A stretch of DNA of 64,000 bases. Origin: Pseudoalteromonas sp. A601 (GTDB taxonomy: Bacteria > Pseudomonadota > Gammaproteobacteria > Enterobacterales > Alteromonadaceae). Below, in pieces: positions 28,696-37,840 of the stretch; position 1 is the first letter of the stretch; the number at the start of each line of letters is the position of its first letter. The stretch is taken from assembly GCF_002165575.1 (NCBI RefSeq), contig NZ_MXQF01000007.1, forward strand, positions 149,103-213,102, given 5' to 3'. The notes beneath the pieces are model-generated. The model was given only the letters and a program-made list of their open reading frames with translations. It was not told the origin of the DNA and did not search any database. Both the position numbers and the translations under genes were made by a program.

Positions 28696-29106
28696 ATGAA
28701 AATACAAAAAAATGGTTTTACTTTAATTGAGTTAATGATTACGGTGGCTATATTGGGCATTATCGCATCTGTCGCTCTGCCTAGTTACTTTGAACATGTT
28801 AAACGTACAGCTCGCACAGAAGCCATTACTTCATTACTTGATGCTGCAAATAAGCAACAACAGTTTTTTGTTGATAATCGAGTGTATACACAAAGCTTAG
28901 AAAACTTGGGTGTGGTATCTCCGACAGAGCATGGATTTTATACCATAAAAGTAAGCGTTGATAATTCTGCGGGCACGTTCAAGATCACTGCTACCCCCGC
29001 TGCTGGACCACCACTAAAAGACGACGATTGTAAATCTTTTACTATTGATGACGCCGGACTTAAAACGTCCAAAGGAAGTGCGGATAAAAGTGAGTGCTGG
29101 GGGTAA
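28696..29106 (+). CDS. pilE: Type IV pilin-like protein PilE
   Basis: The protein has about 136 residues. The prepilin motif is KNG|FTLIELMITVAILGIIA with Glu5, followed by ALPSYFEHVKRTARTEA and QQQFFVDNRVYTQSLENLG, the standard PilE/minor-pilin pattern. Two Cys near the C terminus (DDCKSF and SECWG) can form the D-loop. The frame extends four codons up to an ATG at 28684; the Met at 28696 gives the usual short leader. It closes the pilVWXY1(Y1)E set. Confidence 0.9.
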   Translation: MKIQKNGFTLIELMITVAILGIIASVALPSYFEHVKRTARTEAITSLLDAANKQQQFFVDNRVYTQSLENLGVVSPTEHGFYTIKVSVDNSAGTFKITATPAAGPPLKDDDCKSFTIDDAGLKTSKGSADKSECWG

Positions 29107-29191
29107 TTTCATTTTGGTTTAACGACTTCGCTTGCGCTTGGCATTGCAAATAAACTAAAAAAGGCTAACAAATAAGTAAGCTAGATTTTGC

Positions 29192-29731
29192 TCAAATACT
29201 ATTTTGACATTCTTTGGTGTCCTTTAGTGTTATTCTACCTATAGTACTCACCGAAATAGCAATCCCCGGTAAATTTGCTGATTTATAGTCAGCACAATAT
29301 ATAAATGTACCATTATTAAACCCCCTGGGTGTACCATCAGGGCGGTAAGTGATGGCGTTTCGGGGGTAAGTAAGTTTATCTGACTTATTAATGGCTTCAG
29401 TGACAAACATAACAGTGTCATCAGAACCAAAGACTCCAACATCTCCTTTATCAACAAAAACGGTAATACCTTCATGCCAACGACTGCTGTCACATACTGA
29501 AGACTTCAATGCACAAACAGTAATTTGGCTATTTAAAGATACCGCATTGTTACGCGCTAAATTCAAGGTTCTTTTTATCAGGTGGCTATAATTTTCAAGG
29601 CGAGTTTGTGCAAGAAAAGGCTGCAAGTGAAACAGAGCAAGGTTAGCCATGATAGCGACAATACTCAATACCACCATTGTTTCGAGCAATGTTGTCCCTA
29701 ATTTTGCTTGGAATTGGGGTGGCTTTCTCAT
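29192..29731 (-). CDS. GspH/FimT-family pseudopilin
   Basis: The protein has 179 residues. The leader contains KLGTTLLETMVVLSIVAIMA, with Thr rather than Phe at the mature start and the conserved Glu retained. The C-terminal domain has NAITYRPDGTPRGFNNGTFIYC, the GspH/FimT pattern. FimT/FimU minor pilins take part in pilus priming, and FimT-type proteins in some species bind DNA. It lies 65 bases downstream of a related gene on the same strand, convergent with pilE. Confidence 0.85.
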   Translation of the reverse strand: MRKPPQFQAKLGTTLLETMVVLSIVAIMANLALFHLQPFLAQTRLENYSHLIKRTLNLARNNAVSLNSQITVCALKSSVCDSSRWHEGITVFVDKGDVGVFGSDDTVMFVTEAINKSDKLTYPRNAITYRPDGTPRGFNNGTFIYCADYKSANLPGIAISVSTIGRITLKDTKECQNSI

Positions 29732-29795
29732 CCTTGAGCTCTTTTGATTACTATTATTCTAATATTAGTTGAGCTTGCTGGAGTTGCAAGCTCAA

Positions 29796-30353
29796 TTAAA
29801 GTGCTTTAGCAACACAAGAGTTATTAGTATCTCCATTATATAAAGCGGTACCCGATTGGCTTATTGTTAATGCTTTATTGTTTTCATTGTCTTTATTTGG
29901 GCAGTATGTAAATGTACCTGGGTTTGAGGTGATCCGGCCACTTGCATCAAATGTTAATGAAGTATCTCCCGAAAATGTTAATTTACTATTTTCAGATATC
30001 TCAGCCATGGCTCTAAGAATTTTGTCTCCTTCCTGTGGATCATAGCCACCATTACTGTTGTCATCGAAAAATACAATGATGGTGCCGTCACTCCAATCTT
30101 TAGAACAGGTCAATTGTGTATTATTTTCTATATTTGCTGTGTCTGCGCTACACACTACGATAAGTGAATCTGTACTGGTGGCTTTTGCGCGGGCAAAATT
30201 GATATTGCGTTTTAACTCAAGCAAAAAGTTTTCGGCTCGATTTTCTTCAAGCATATCACTGCTATCCCACAAAGCGATTGCAGCAACAATGCCAACGATA
30301 GCAATGGTGACCATTAATTCTAAAAGCGTAAAGCCGTGTTGTATTTTTTTCAT
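29796..30353 (-). CDS. GspH/FimT-family pseudopilin (FimU-like)
   Basis: The protein has 185 residues with a clean prepilin motif, QHG|FTLLELMVTIAIVGIVAA, and Glu5. The domain ends with LTFDASGRITSNPGTFTYCPN, the conserved FimT/GspH strand pair. In Pseudomonas fimU lies at the head of pilVWXYE; here the probable equivalent is at the other end on the opposite strand, followed by a second family member. The two together would supply the GspH-like subunit of the tip complex. Confidence 0.87.
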   Translation of the reverse strand: MKKIQHGFTLLELMVTIAIVGIVAAIALWDSSDMLEENRAENFLLELKRNINFARAKATSTDSLIVVCSADTANIENNTQLTCSKDWSDGTIIVFFDDNSNGGYDPQEGDKILRAMAEISENSKLTFSGDTSLTFDASGRITSNPGTFTYCPNKDNENNKALTISQSGTALYNGDTNNSCVAKAL

Positions 30354-30536
30354 ATGTGCCTCTAAATACTAGGTGACTCATTAACAAGCCATACTAACAA
30401 CGTATTTTATAACGATGGTTGCTAGATTTTTAATTATCATATCATTGTTGATGATTAAATCACCGTAATTCAATTGCTTTGTTTGCTATGAACTGCAGGA
30501 TTGTCTAAAATCGACTCAAACAGAATTTAAAAGTAG

Positions 30537-30884
<348 letters not shown>

Positions 30885-30924
30885 TTAATTCGGTTTAAGT
30901 TAATAAGTTTTCATTCGATACAAC

Positions 30925-30954
30925 AAAGGCGCTAATCAAATTAGCGCCTTTTTT
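30925..30954. terminator. Terminator between glnB and bamD
   Basis: AAAGGCGCTAAT and ATTAGCGCCTTT form a perfect stem with a three-base loop, followed by a T-run. It can serve both convergent genes. Confidence 0.9.
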
Positions 30955-30969
30955 ATATAATAATTAAAT

Positions 30970-31731
30970 CTATTTGTTTTTATTTAACTCACGTGTCAAT
31001 TTAGCGTGCTCACTCAACTCTGGTAAACCTAGCTTGTTATAGCTTTTTTCCATCATCTCTAGTGCTTCATCTAAATAACTACTTTGTGAATAATGCTCTA
31101 CAACATATTTACCGCGATTTGCCGCTGCAAGGTATGCTTCTCGCTCATAGTAGTAATCAGCCACTTTTAGCTCATAACGTGCCATTTTATTTAGCAACCA
31201 AACCAAACGACGTTTTGCCTCTGGCGCATAACCACTTTGTGGGAAGCGGTTGACTAAGGTTGATAAGTCAGTAAAGGCAACACGAGTACGGTTTGCATCA
31301 CGGTCGGCTCTATCAACACCAAAGTATTCTTGGAATGCATTCTCATCCGCTTTAATGTTCACTAACCCACGCATGTAATACATGTAATCTAGATCTTTGT
31401 GATTAGGGTTTAAGCGAATAAAGCGGTCAATGGTCGCTAATGCTTGCTCTGTATTACCTGCTTGGTAATGGGCATAGACTAAATCCATTTGTACTTGTTT
31501 TGACATTGGGCCAAACGGGTAGCGTGAATCAATTGCACTTAATAGCTCAATTGCACGTGCATAAAGGCCTGAGTCTAGTGTTTGTTTAGCGTCTTCATAA
31601 AGCGCTTGTGCTGATTTATTAGGAACGCGTTGGATATCTTCTTCATCTGGAGCAGACGAACATGCGCCTAAACCAAGTAATGAAACTGTAAAAACAATGG
31701 CGAATGCACGTTTCCCTATTCTATTTATCAT
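30970..31731 (-). CDS. bamD: Outer-membrane assembly lipoprotein BamD
   Basis: The protein has 253 residues. The signal peptide ends in the lipobox LGAC|SSAPDEED, so Cys is lipidated. Five TPR-like helical repeats follow, with QALYEDAKQTLDSGLYARAIELL and SRYPFGPMSKQVQMDLVYAHYQ. BamD is the essential partner of BamA in inserting outer-membrane barrels. Its divergent position to rluD is conserved in gammaproteobacteria. Confidence 0.96.
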   Translation of the reverse strand: MINRIGKRAFAIVFTVSLLGLGACSSAPDEEDIQRVPNKSAQALYEDAKQTLDSGLYARAIELLSAIDSRYPFGPMSKQVQMDLVYAHYQAGNTEQALATIDRFIRLNPNHKDLDYMYYMRGLVNIKADENAFQEYFGVDRADRDANRTRVAFTDLSTLVNRFPQSGYAPEAKRRLVWLLNKMARYELKVADYYYEREAYLAAANRGKYVVEHYSQSSYLDEALEMMEKSYNKLGLPELSEHAKLTRELNKNK

Positions 31732-31873
31732 TTTATTTGTTACCTTCGATGTCTTCGGCTAGGCCAACTGGGTAAAACCGAGTAAACTATGCTTATTATA
31801 TAAATGCTTTTATTAAAAGCGATTCTAACCCAGTCGAGCACAGCTTGCACTGGTAAATTGGGTAAAGTTACTA

Positions 31874-32851
31874 ATGTCAGAACAAATTTCTCTTCAAGCC
31901 GAGGTGCCAACTGAGTTAGGCGGTAAACGTCTAGACCAAGTATTGGCGCAATTGTTCCCTGATTATTCACGTTCACGTATAAAAACGTGGATTTTGGATG
32001 ATAAAATCACCGTGGATGGTGAAATTTTCAACACACCAAGAGAAAAACTCTTAGGTGGCGAAGTGGTCAATGTTGAAACCAGCATTGAAGCGCCACGTGA
32101 ATATGAAGCGCAAGATATCAAATTAAACATCGTTTATGAAGACGATGATATTTTAGTTATCAATAAACCAATGGGTTTAGTGGTCCATCCTGGGGCGGGT
32201 AACCCAGATGGCACAGTATTAAATGCGTTACTTCACCATTATCCTGAGATCATAAACGTCCCGCGTGCTGGTATTGTTCACCGTCTTGATAAAGACACCA
32301 CAGGATTAATGGTTGTTGCCAAAACAATTCCTGCACAAACCCACTTAGTGACTGCATTACAAAAGCGTGAAAACTTCACTCGTGAATATGAAGCGATTTG
32401 TAATGGGACGATGACCGCAGGTGGAATGGTTGAAAAACCAATCGGCCGTCATCCAAGTCAACGTACGCATATGGCGGTACATGAGCAGGGAAAACCTGCT
32501 ATTACGCACTTTCGTGTTGCAGAAAAGTTCCGTGCCCATACACGCTTACGTTTACGCCTAGAGACTGGCCGTACTCACCAAATTCGTGTGCATATGGCGT
32601 TTATTAATCATCCATTGATTGGTGATAAAGCTTATGGTGGCCGTCCGCGCCCACCAAAAGGTGCCACACCTGAGTTATTTGAAATGCTTAGAGCGTTTAA
32701 CCGTCAAGCATTACATGCGGTTAAGCTGAGTATTGCTCACCCAATAACAGGTGAAATGATGACGTGGCAAGCCCCTATTCCTGACGACATGGTGGCAATG
32801 ACACACGCATTACGCGAAGACACCAAAGCTAACCCTAATATAGACTTTTAA
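31874..32851 (+). CDS. rluD: 23S rRNA pseudouridine synthase RluD
   Basis: The protein has 325 residues: an N-terminal S4 domain (LDQVLAQLFPDYSRSRIKTWI), then the RsuA/RluA catalytic domain with the nucleophile Asp in IVHRLDKDTTGLMVV near residue 140 and the RTHQIRVHMAF motif. RluD modifies uridines 1911, 1915 and 1917 in helix 69. pgeF starts 5 bases after its stop, then clpB, which is the standard order. Confidence 0.96.
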   Translation: MSEQISLQAEVPTELGGKRLDQVLAQLFPDYSRSRIKTWILDDKITVDGEIFNTPREKLLGGEVVNVETSIEAPREYEAQDIKLNIVYEDDDILVINKPMGLVVHPGAGNPDGTVLNALLHHYPEIINVPRAGIVHRLDKDTTGLMVVAKTIPAQTHLVTALQKRENFTREYEAICNGTMTAGGMVEKPIGRHPSQRTHMAVHEQGKPAITHFRVAEKFRAHTRLRLRLETGRTHQIRVHMAFINHPLIGDKAYGGRPRPPKGATPELFEMLRAFNRQALHAVKLSIAHPITGEMMTWQAPIPDDMVAMTHALREDTKANPNIDF

Positions 32852-32856
32852 TCGCG

Positions 32857-33582
32857 ATGATCACACCTACATGGCCCGCACCAATAAATATTGGTGCCCT
32901 GAGCACCACTCGAAAAGGGGGCTACTCTGATGCTCCATTTAGTAGTTTTAACTTGGGTTTACATGTAGGTGATGATGAACAAAAAGTACTGGCTAACCGT
33001 GAGTTATTAGCGAGCCACTTACCGACTAAGCCGGTTTGGTTAAATCAAGTTCATAGCAGCGATGTTGTTGTTGTTGATGAGCAGTTTGATCATTCCAAAC
33101 TAGTGGATGCCGATGCGCTTTTTACTCGTTTGCCAGAGCAACCTTTAGCGATAATGACGGCAGATTGCTTACCTATTCTACTCACCACTGAATGTGGGAG
33201 TGAGGTAGCTGCAATTCATGGTGGCTGGCGAGGTTTATATGCTGGCATCATCGCTAACACAACTGCTCTCTTTACGACTCCTTCAGAAAAAATAGTAGCT
33301 TGGCTTGGACCTGCTATTGGGGCGCAAAACTTCGAAGTGGGTGCTGAGGTCAAGACTGCTTTTTGTCAGTTTAGTGCACAGTATCAACATGCTTTTCAAG
33401 CAAAAGATAATGGCAAATATTTAGCTGATATTTACGCCATTGCACACATTCAACTAAACCATTTAGGTATTTTAAAAATTTCAGGTGGTGAGCATTGTAC
33501 TGTTAATCAGCAAGCGCAGTTTTTTTCATATCGACGAGATGGTAAAACAGGGCGAATGGCTACTTTGATCTGGCGCAAATAA
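32857..33582 (+). CDS. pgeF: PgeF (YfiH) peptidoglycan-editing / multicopper-type protein
   Basis: The protein has 241 residues with the metal-binding pattern of the family: NQVHSSDVVVVD, MTADCLPILL and AAIHGGWRGLYAGI, then WLGPAIGAQNFEVG. Members were called polyphenol oxidases; the E. coli protein removes wrongly added serine from UDP-MurNAc peptides. It is coupled to rluD by a 5-base gap. Confidence 0.93.
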   Translation: MITPTWPAPINIGALSTTRKGGYSDAPFSSFNLGLHVGDDEQKVLANRELLASHLPTKPVWLNQVHSSDVVVVDEQFDHSKLVDADALFTRLPEQPLAIMTADCLPILLTTECGSEVAAIHGGWRGLYAGIIANTTALFTTPSEKIVAWLGPAIGAQNFEVGAEVKTAFCQFSAQYQHAFQAKDNGKYLADIYAIAHIQLNHLGILKISGGEHCTVNQQAQFFSYRRDGKTGRMATLIWRK

Positions 33583-33616
33583 TTGTTCATCATTGCGAAT
33601 ATATTACCTTCAAAAC

Positions 33617-33645
33617 CTTGAACAAATCATCGAACATACCCATTA
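33617..33645 (+). promoter_or_regulatory. Heat-shock (sigma-32) promoter of clpB
   Basis: CTTGAA at 33617-33622 matches the -35, and ACCCATTA at 33638-33645 closely matches the -10 CCCCATNT. The spacing is in the sigma-32 range. It lies 35 bases before the clpB start. Confidence 0.75.
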
Positions 33646-33679
33646 ATAAAGTAATTAGTTTTTTTAATAGGTACCCCTC

Positions 33680-36256
33680 ATGCGTTTAGATAGATTTACC
33701 AGTAAATTTCAATCTGCGCTTTCTGATGCGCAATCATTGGCACTTGGTCGTGACCATCAATTTATTGAGCCTGTTCACTTGATGTACTCACTGTTACAAC
33801 AAAGTGGCTCTAGTGTGCGTGCTTTATTAGCACAAGCAGGTGTTAGTGCAGACGAGCTTAATACTAAACTGTCAAAAGAAATTGAAAAGTTATTCAAAGT
33901 AGAAGGTGTAGGCGGTGATGTTCAACTGTCTAACAACATGGTTTCGCTGATTAACTTATGTGATAAATATGCGCAAAAGCGTAAAGATAAGTTTATCTCT
34001 AGCGAATTATTTGTACTTGCCGCCTGTGAAGACAAAGGTCCTCTTGGTGATATTTTCCGTGCTTTAAATGTAACAGCGACGAAAATAGAGACTGCGATTG
34101 AAGCGATTCGCGGTGGGCAAAAGGTGGATGACCCCAATGCCGAAGAAACCCGTCAAGCCCTGAAAAAGTTTACTATAGACCTTACCGAGCGTGCAGAGCA
34201 AGGTAAGCTAGACCCTGTGATCGGCCGCGATGATGAAATTCGCCGAACCATTCAGGTATTACAACGTCGTACCAAAAATAACCCGGTATTAATCGGTGAG
34301 CCCGGTGTAGGGAAAACAGCTATTGCCGAAGGGTTAGCGCAGCGTATTATTAATGGCGAAGTGCCAGAAGGACTAAAAAACAAGCGCGTATTGTCACTTG
34401 ATTTAGGTGCGCTGGTGGCAGGAGCCAAATACCGCGGTGAGTTTGAAGAGCGATTAAAATCAGTATTGAACGAGTTAGCTAAAGAAGAAGGCCAAGTTAT
34501 TCTCTTTATTGATGAAATACATACTATGGTCGGCGCTGGTAAAACCGATGGTGCAATGGATGCGGGTAATATGTTAAAGCCTGCGCTAGCTCGTGGTGAA
34601 TTACACTGCGTGGGTGCAACAACCCTTGATGAATATCGCCAATACATTGAAAAAGATGCCGCACTCGAACGTCGCTTTCAAAAAGTGCTTGTTGAAGAGC
34701 CATCAGTTGAAGACACTATCGCTATTTTACGTGGCTTAAAAGAGCGCTATGAATTACATCACAGTGTTGATATTACCGATCCTGCAATAGTAGCTGCGGC
34801 GCATTTATCACATCGCTATATTAGCGACAGGCAACTTCCTGATAAAGCGATTGATTTAATTGACGAAGCGGGTTCTTCAATTCGTTTGCAAATAGATTCA
34901 AAGCCCGAATCTTTAGATAAATTAGAGCGTCGTATTATTCAGTTAAAACTGGAAGATAACGCCCTTGCCAAAGAAAAAGATGAAGCCAGTCAAAAACGTC
35001 GTACAGAGATGCAAGAGCTTATCGGTGAACTTGAATCACAATATCGTGAACTTGATGAAGTGTGGAACGCAGAAAAAGCCTCGTTACAAGGCACTCAAGT
35101 AATCAAAGCGGAGCTTGAACAAGCGCGTTTAGATTTAGAAGTTGCAAGACGTGCAACCGATTTACAACGTATGTCGGAGTTACAATATGGGCGTATTCCC
35201 GATTTAGAGCGCAAACTTGATTTAGCCTCACAAGCTGAAATGCAAGATATGAGCTTGCTAAAAAACCAAGTTGGCGAAGATGAAATAGCGGAGATCTTAT
35301 CGCGTTGGACAGGTATTCCTGTATCTAAAATGCTTCAAGGTGAGCGTGAAAAGCTATTACAAATGGAAGATCAACTCCATGCTAAAGTAATAGGGCAAGA
35401 TGAAGCGGTTGTTGCAGTTTCAAACGCAATTCGTCGTTCCCGTGCAGGGCTTGCGGATCCTAATCGTCCAATTGGCTCATTTTTATTCTTAGGCCCAACA
35501 GGGGTGGGTAAAACAGAGTTGACCAAAGCGCTTGCCACGTACATGTTTGACACTGAAAGTGCCATGGTGCGCATTGATATGTCAGAGTTTATGGAAAAAC
35601 ATTCAGTCGCGCGCTTAGTGGGAGCACCTCCGGGCTATGTAGGTTATGAAGAGGGCGGTTATTTAACTGAAGCTGTGCGACGTCGCCCATATTCTGTCAT
35701 CTTGCTTGATGAAATAGAAAAAGCGCACCCTGATGTATTTAATATTTTACTGCAAGTATTAGATGATGGCCGCTTAACCGATGGTCAAGGGCGCACGGTT
35801 GACTTTAAAAACACCGTGATCATTATGACCTCAAATCTTGGCTCAGATATCATTCAAGAGCAAGCGGGTAATAACGACTACGATACCCTAAAAGAAAAAG
35901 TGATGGGTGTGTTGGTGAGCCAATTTAGACCAGAGTTCATTAACCGAATTGATGAAACCGTGGTGTTCCATTCACTTGCTAATGAGCATATTAAAGAAAT
36001 TGCGGATATTCAGTTAACGAAATTGCGAGAGCGCTTAACTGAAATGGGGTATTTATTAGATATTAGCGATGCAGCTTTAGAGCGGATTGCAGCCAGCGGC
36101 TTTGATCCAGTTTATGGGGCGCGACCACTTAAACGCGCTATTCAACATACCATTGAGAATCCACTGGCGCAAAAACTGCTAGCAGGTGAGTATCAAAGTG
36201 GCAGTATGATAGTGATAGATGCCGATGAAAATGGGTTGATATTCAGCGCACGCTAG
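33680..36256 (+). CDS. clpB: ATP-dependent disaggregase ClpB
   Basis: The protein has 858 residues, the usual length. An N domain (1-145) is followed by NBD1 with Walker [14 protein letters not shown] and [13 protein letters not shown]. The coiled-coil middle domain runs at about 405-525, and NBD2 has [11 protein letters not shown] and [15 protein letters not shown]. The tail ends [15 protein letters not shown]. ClpB works with DnaK to rescue aggregated proteins after heat. A sigma-32 promoter lies just upstream. Confidence 0.98.
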   Translation: MRLDRFTSKFQSALSDAQSLALGRDHQFIEPVHLMYSLLQQSGSSVRALLAQAGVSADELNTKLSKEIEKLFKVEGVGGDVQLSNNMVSLINLCDKYAQKRKDKFISSELFVLAACEDKGPLGDIFRALNVTATKIETAIEAIRGGQKVDDPNAEETRQALKKFTIDLTERAEQGKLDPVIGRDDEIRRTIQVLQRRTKNNPVLIGEPGVGKTAIAEGLAQRIINGEVPEGLKNKRVLSLDLGALVAGAKYRGEFEERLKSVLNELAKEEGQVILFIDEIHTMVGAGKTDGAMDAGNMLKPALARGELHCVGATTLDEYRQYIEKDAALERRFQKVLVEEPSVEDTIAILRGLKERYELHHSVDITDPAIVAAAHLSHRYISDRQLPDKAIDLIDEAGSSIRLQIDSKPESLDKLERRIIQLKLEDNALAKEKDEASQKRRTEMQELIGELESQYRELDEVWNAEKASLQGTQVIKAELEQARLDLEVARRATDLQRMSELQYGRIPDLERKLDLASQAEMQDMSLLKNQVGEDEIAEILSRWTGIPVSKMLQGEREKLLQMEDQLHAKVIGQDEAVVAVSNAIRRSRAGLADPNRPIGSFLFLGPTGVGKTELTKALATYMFDTESAMVRIDMSEFMEKHSVARLVGAPPGYVGYEEGGYLTEAVRRRPYSVILLDEIEKAHPDVFNILLQVLDDGRLTDGQGRTVDFKNTVIIMTSNLGSDIIQEQAGNNDYDTLKEKVMGVLVSQFRPEFINRIDETVVFHSLANEHIKEIADIQLTKLRERLTEMGYLLDISDAALERIAASGFDPVYGARPLKRAIQHTIENPLAQKLLAGEYQSGSMIVIDADENGLIFSAR

Positions 36257-36276
36257 TGGTGTGAATTATCAAATAT

Positions 36277-36301
36277 TAAGGCCAGCAATTTGCTGGCCTT
36301 A
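36277..36301. terminator. Hairpin terminator between clpB and pheA
   Basis: TAAGGCCAGCAA pairs with TTGCTGGCCTTA. It is a perfect inverted repeat in the gap between the two convergent genes, with short T and A flanks. Confidence 0.75.
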
Positions 36302-36322
36302 AATCATTTAAATATACTAAAT

Positions 36323-37480
36323 TTAAGCCTCAACACTCACCGCTTGTAATGACTCACTTTGATAGCAGCCAAGCACACGTACGTATTGCGTATGCTCTTT
36401 TAGCTGCTCTAAAGCGTGCTGCACGTGGTTATCTACTAAGTTGGCTTCTAAATCAACATAGAATACTTCTTCCCATGGGTTTCCAGGCACTGGACGAGAT
36501 TCAAGCTTCACTAAGTTAATATTGTGCTCTTTGAAAATCATTAATGCATCTGCCAATGAACCGGCTTGTTGCTTAGTGGCCATAATTAAACTGGTTTTTG
36601 TTGGAATTTGCTTTGACACTTGAAGTGGTTGGCGAGCAACCACAATAAAGCGGCTATGGTTTTCGCGTTGGTTAGCAAGGCCTGATTTTAATACTTCTAA
36701 CCCGACATGTTTGCCTGCTTGGGCTGAGCCTATCGCTGCACTATTAGGTGTGTCAATTGCTGATTGTAATGCACTTGCAGTAGAGTCAGAGGTTTCATGT
36801 TGAATATCGCCTAAGCCTTGTAAAAATCGGCTACATTGCGCAAAAGGTTGTGGATGAGCAAAAATTTTAGTTAATTTGCTGAGCTCTGTATCAGGTGAGG
36901 CTAATAAACAATGTTCAACACTGTGAGTTACTTCGCCCACGATGGATACTTGTGCATGTTGCAGTAAGTCAAAGACTTCATTAATACTACCTGAGCTGGT
37001 GTTTTCGATAGGCAATAAACCAAAATCGGCTTGGCCGCTTTCTACATTACCAGTAATTTGTTCGAAACTTGCACAGCCAAGTTCAACCAGTTTGCCAGGG
37101 CGACGACTAAAGTACTTATGACAGGCTAATTGGCTGTACGTACCTTGACCACCTAAATAAGCAACACGGTGAGTTTCGCTCATTGCGTCAGGGTTTAAAT
37201 TCTTCTGTAGCATGGCCTGCTGATTGAGCACTGAATCTTCTAAAATTGTTTGAAATACGTTATTGACATAATAAGCATCTAATCCCAAGGATTTACCGTA
37301 ACCAATTAACTTTTCGAGTAAAGCTTGCTCACGCGCTTCATCACGAATCGGTTTGTTATTAGCTATTTTATACTCTACTACGCCATGACTAATACGGCGG
37401 CGCTTGGCAAGTAGCACAAGCAGGTCTGAATCAATCTCGTTGATATCATGTCTGAGCGAATTTAGTACATCATTTGTCAT
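36323..37480 (-). CDS. pheA: Bifunctional chorismate mutase / prephenate dehydratase (P-protein)
   Basis: The protein has 385 residues. The AroQ-type chorismate mutase (1-90) shows LRHDINEIDSDLLVLLAKRR. The prephenate dehydratase domain (about 105-285) includes YLGGQGTYSQLAC and LLPIENTSSGSINEVFDLL. The C-terminal ACT domain has the phenylalanine-sensing ESRPVPGNPWEEVFYVD. It makes phenylpyruvate for phenylalanine synthesis and is fed back on by Phe. Transcription is controlled by a Phe-leader attenuator, described separately. Confidence 0.97.
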   Translation of the reverse strand: MTNDVLNSLRHDINEIDSDLLVLLAKRRRISHGVVEYKIANNKPIRDEAREQALLEKLIGYGKSLGLDAYYVNNVFQTILEDSVLNQQAMLQKNLNPDAMSETHRVAYLGGQGTYSQLACHKYFSRRPGKLVELGCASFEQITGNVESGQADFGLLPIENTSSGSINEVFDLLQHAQVSIVGEVTHSVEHCLLASPDTELSKLTKIFAHPQPFAQCSRFLQGLGDIQHETSDSTASALQSAIDTPNSAAIGSAQAGKHVGLEVLKSGLANQRENHSRFIVVARQPLQVSKQIPTKTSLIMATKQQAGSLADALMIFKEHNINLVKLESRPVPGNPWEEVFYVDLEANLVDNHVQHALEQLKEHTQYVRVLGCYQSESLQAVSVEA

Positions 37481-37525
37481 TTGGGTTCCTCATTCCAAAA
37501 GTTACCTTAAAAAGGCAAAAACAAA

Positions 37526-37549
37526 AAAGCCTCCCAGTTGGGAGGCTTT
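37526..37549 (-). terminator. pheA attenuator terminator
   Basis: On the minus strand AAAGCCTCCC and GGGAGGCTTT pair around four bases and are followed by a T-run. The 5' arm (AAGCCTC) can instead pair with GAGGCTT at 37582-37588, just after the pheL stop codon, to give the antiterminator. This is the classic ribosome-controlled layout. Confidence 0.9.
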
Positions 37550-37590
37550 GCTATTCGGTTGATTTAATCTCGCAAACAGGTAAGCCTCTT

Positions 37591-37647
37591 CTATTTGATA
37601 AAGAAGCTAAAAAAAGAAAATGTGAAAAGCGAGAATTTTATGTTCAT
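37591..37647 (-). CDS. pheL: pheA leader peptide
   Basis: An 18-codon frame reads MNIKFSLFTFSFFSFFIK and stops at TAG. Seven of its 18 residues are Phe, five of them in the run FTFSFFSFF. It lies between a good promoter and the attenuator hairpin. When charged tRNA-Phe is scarce, the ribosome would stall on these codons and leave GAGGCTT free to form the antiterminator. A longer plus-strand frame over this region is spurious. Confidence 0.9.
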   Translation of the reverse strand: MNIKFSLFTFSFFSFFIK

Positions 37648-37653
37648 GCTTTA

Positions 37654-37682
37654 AATGTATGGAGACTAGGCTATAAAGTCAA
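37654..37682 (-). promoter_or_regulatory. Sigma-70 promoter of pheL-pheA
   Basis: On the minus strand TTGACT (37682-37677) and TACATT (37659-37654) are spaced by exactly 17 bases. The start codon of pheL lies 7 bases beyond the -10, so the leader mRNA would be very short at its 5' end or nearly leaderless. Confidence 0.65.
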
Positions 37683-37840
37683 CACTCTATTGTCTTTAAT
37701 CGGGCAATTGAACTCGTTTATTCGTAGAATTGAGTTTTTTTATGAATATTTACAAAAAATTTATAAATCTAAATAGGGATCTGGTATATTTCTGAGTGTC
37801 GATTCAAATAATAACAATTATTAATAAATAAGGTTGGCTT

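Noticed and set aside
37474..37776. 100-codon plus-strand frame between pheA and the GGDEF/EAL gene
   Set aside because: It covers the pheA start, the attenuator, pheL and the promoter on the other strand, and has no recognisable domain or good start signal.
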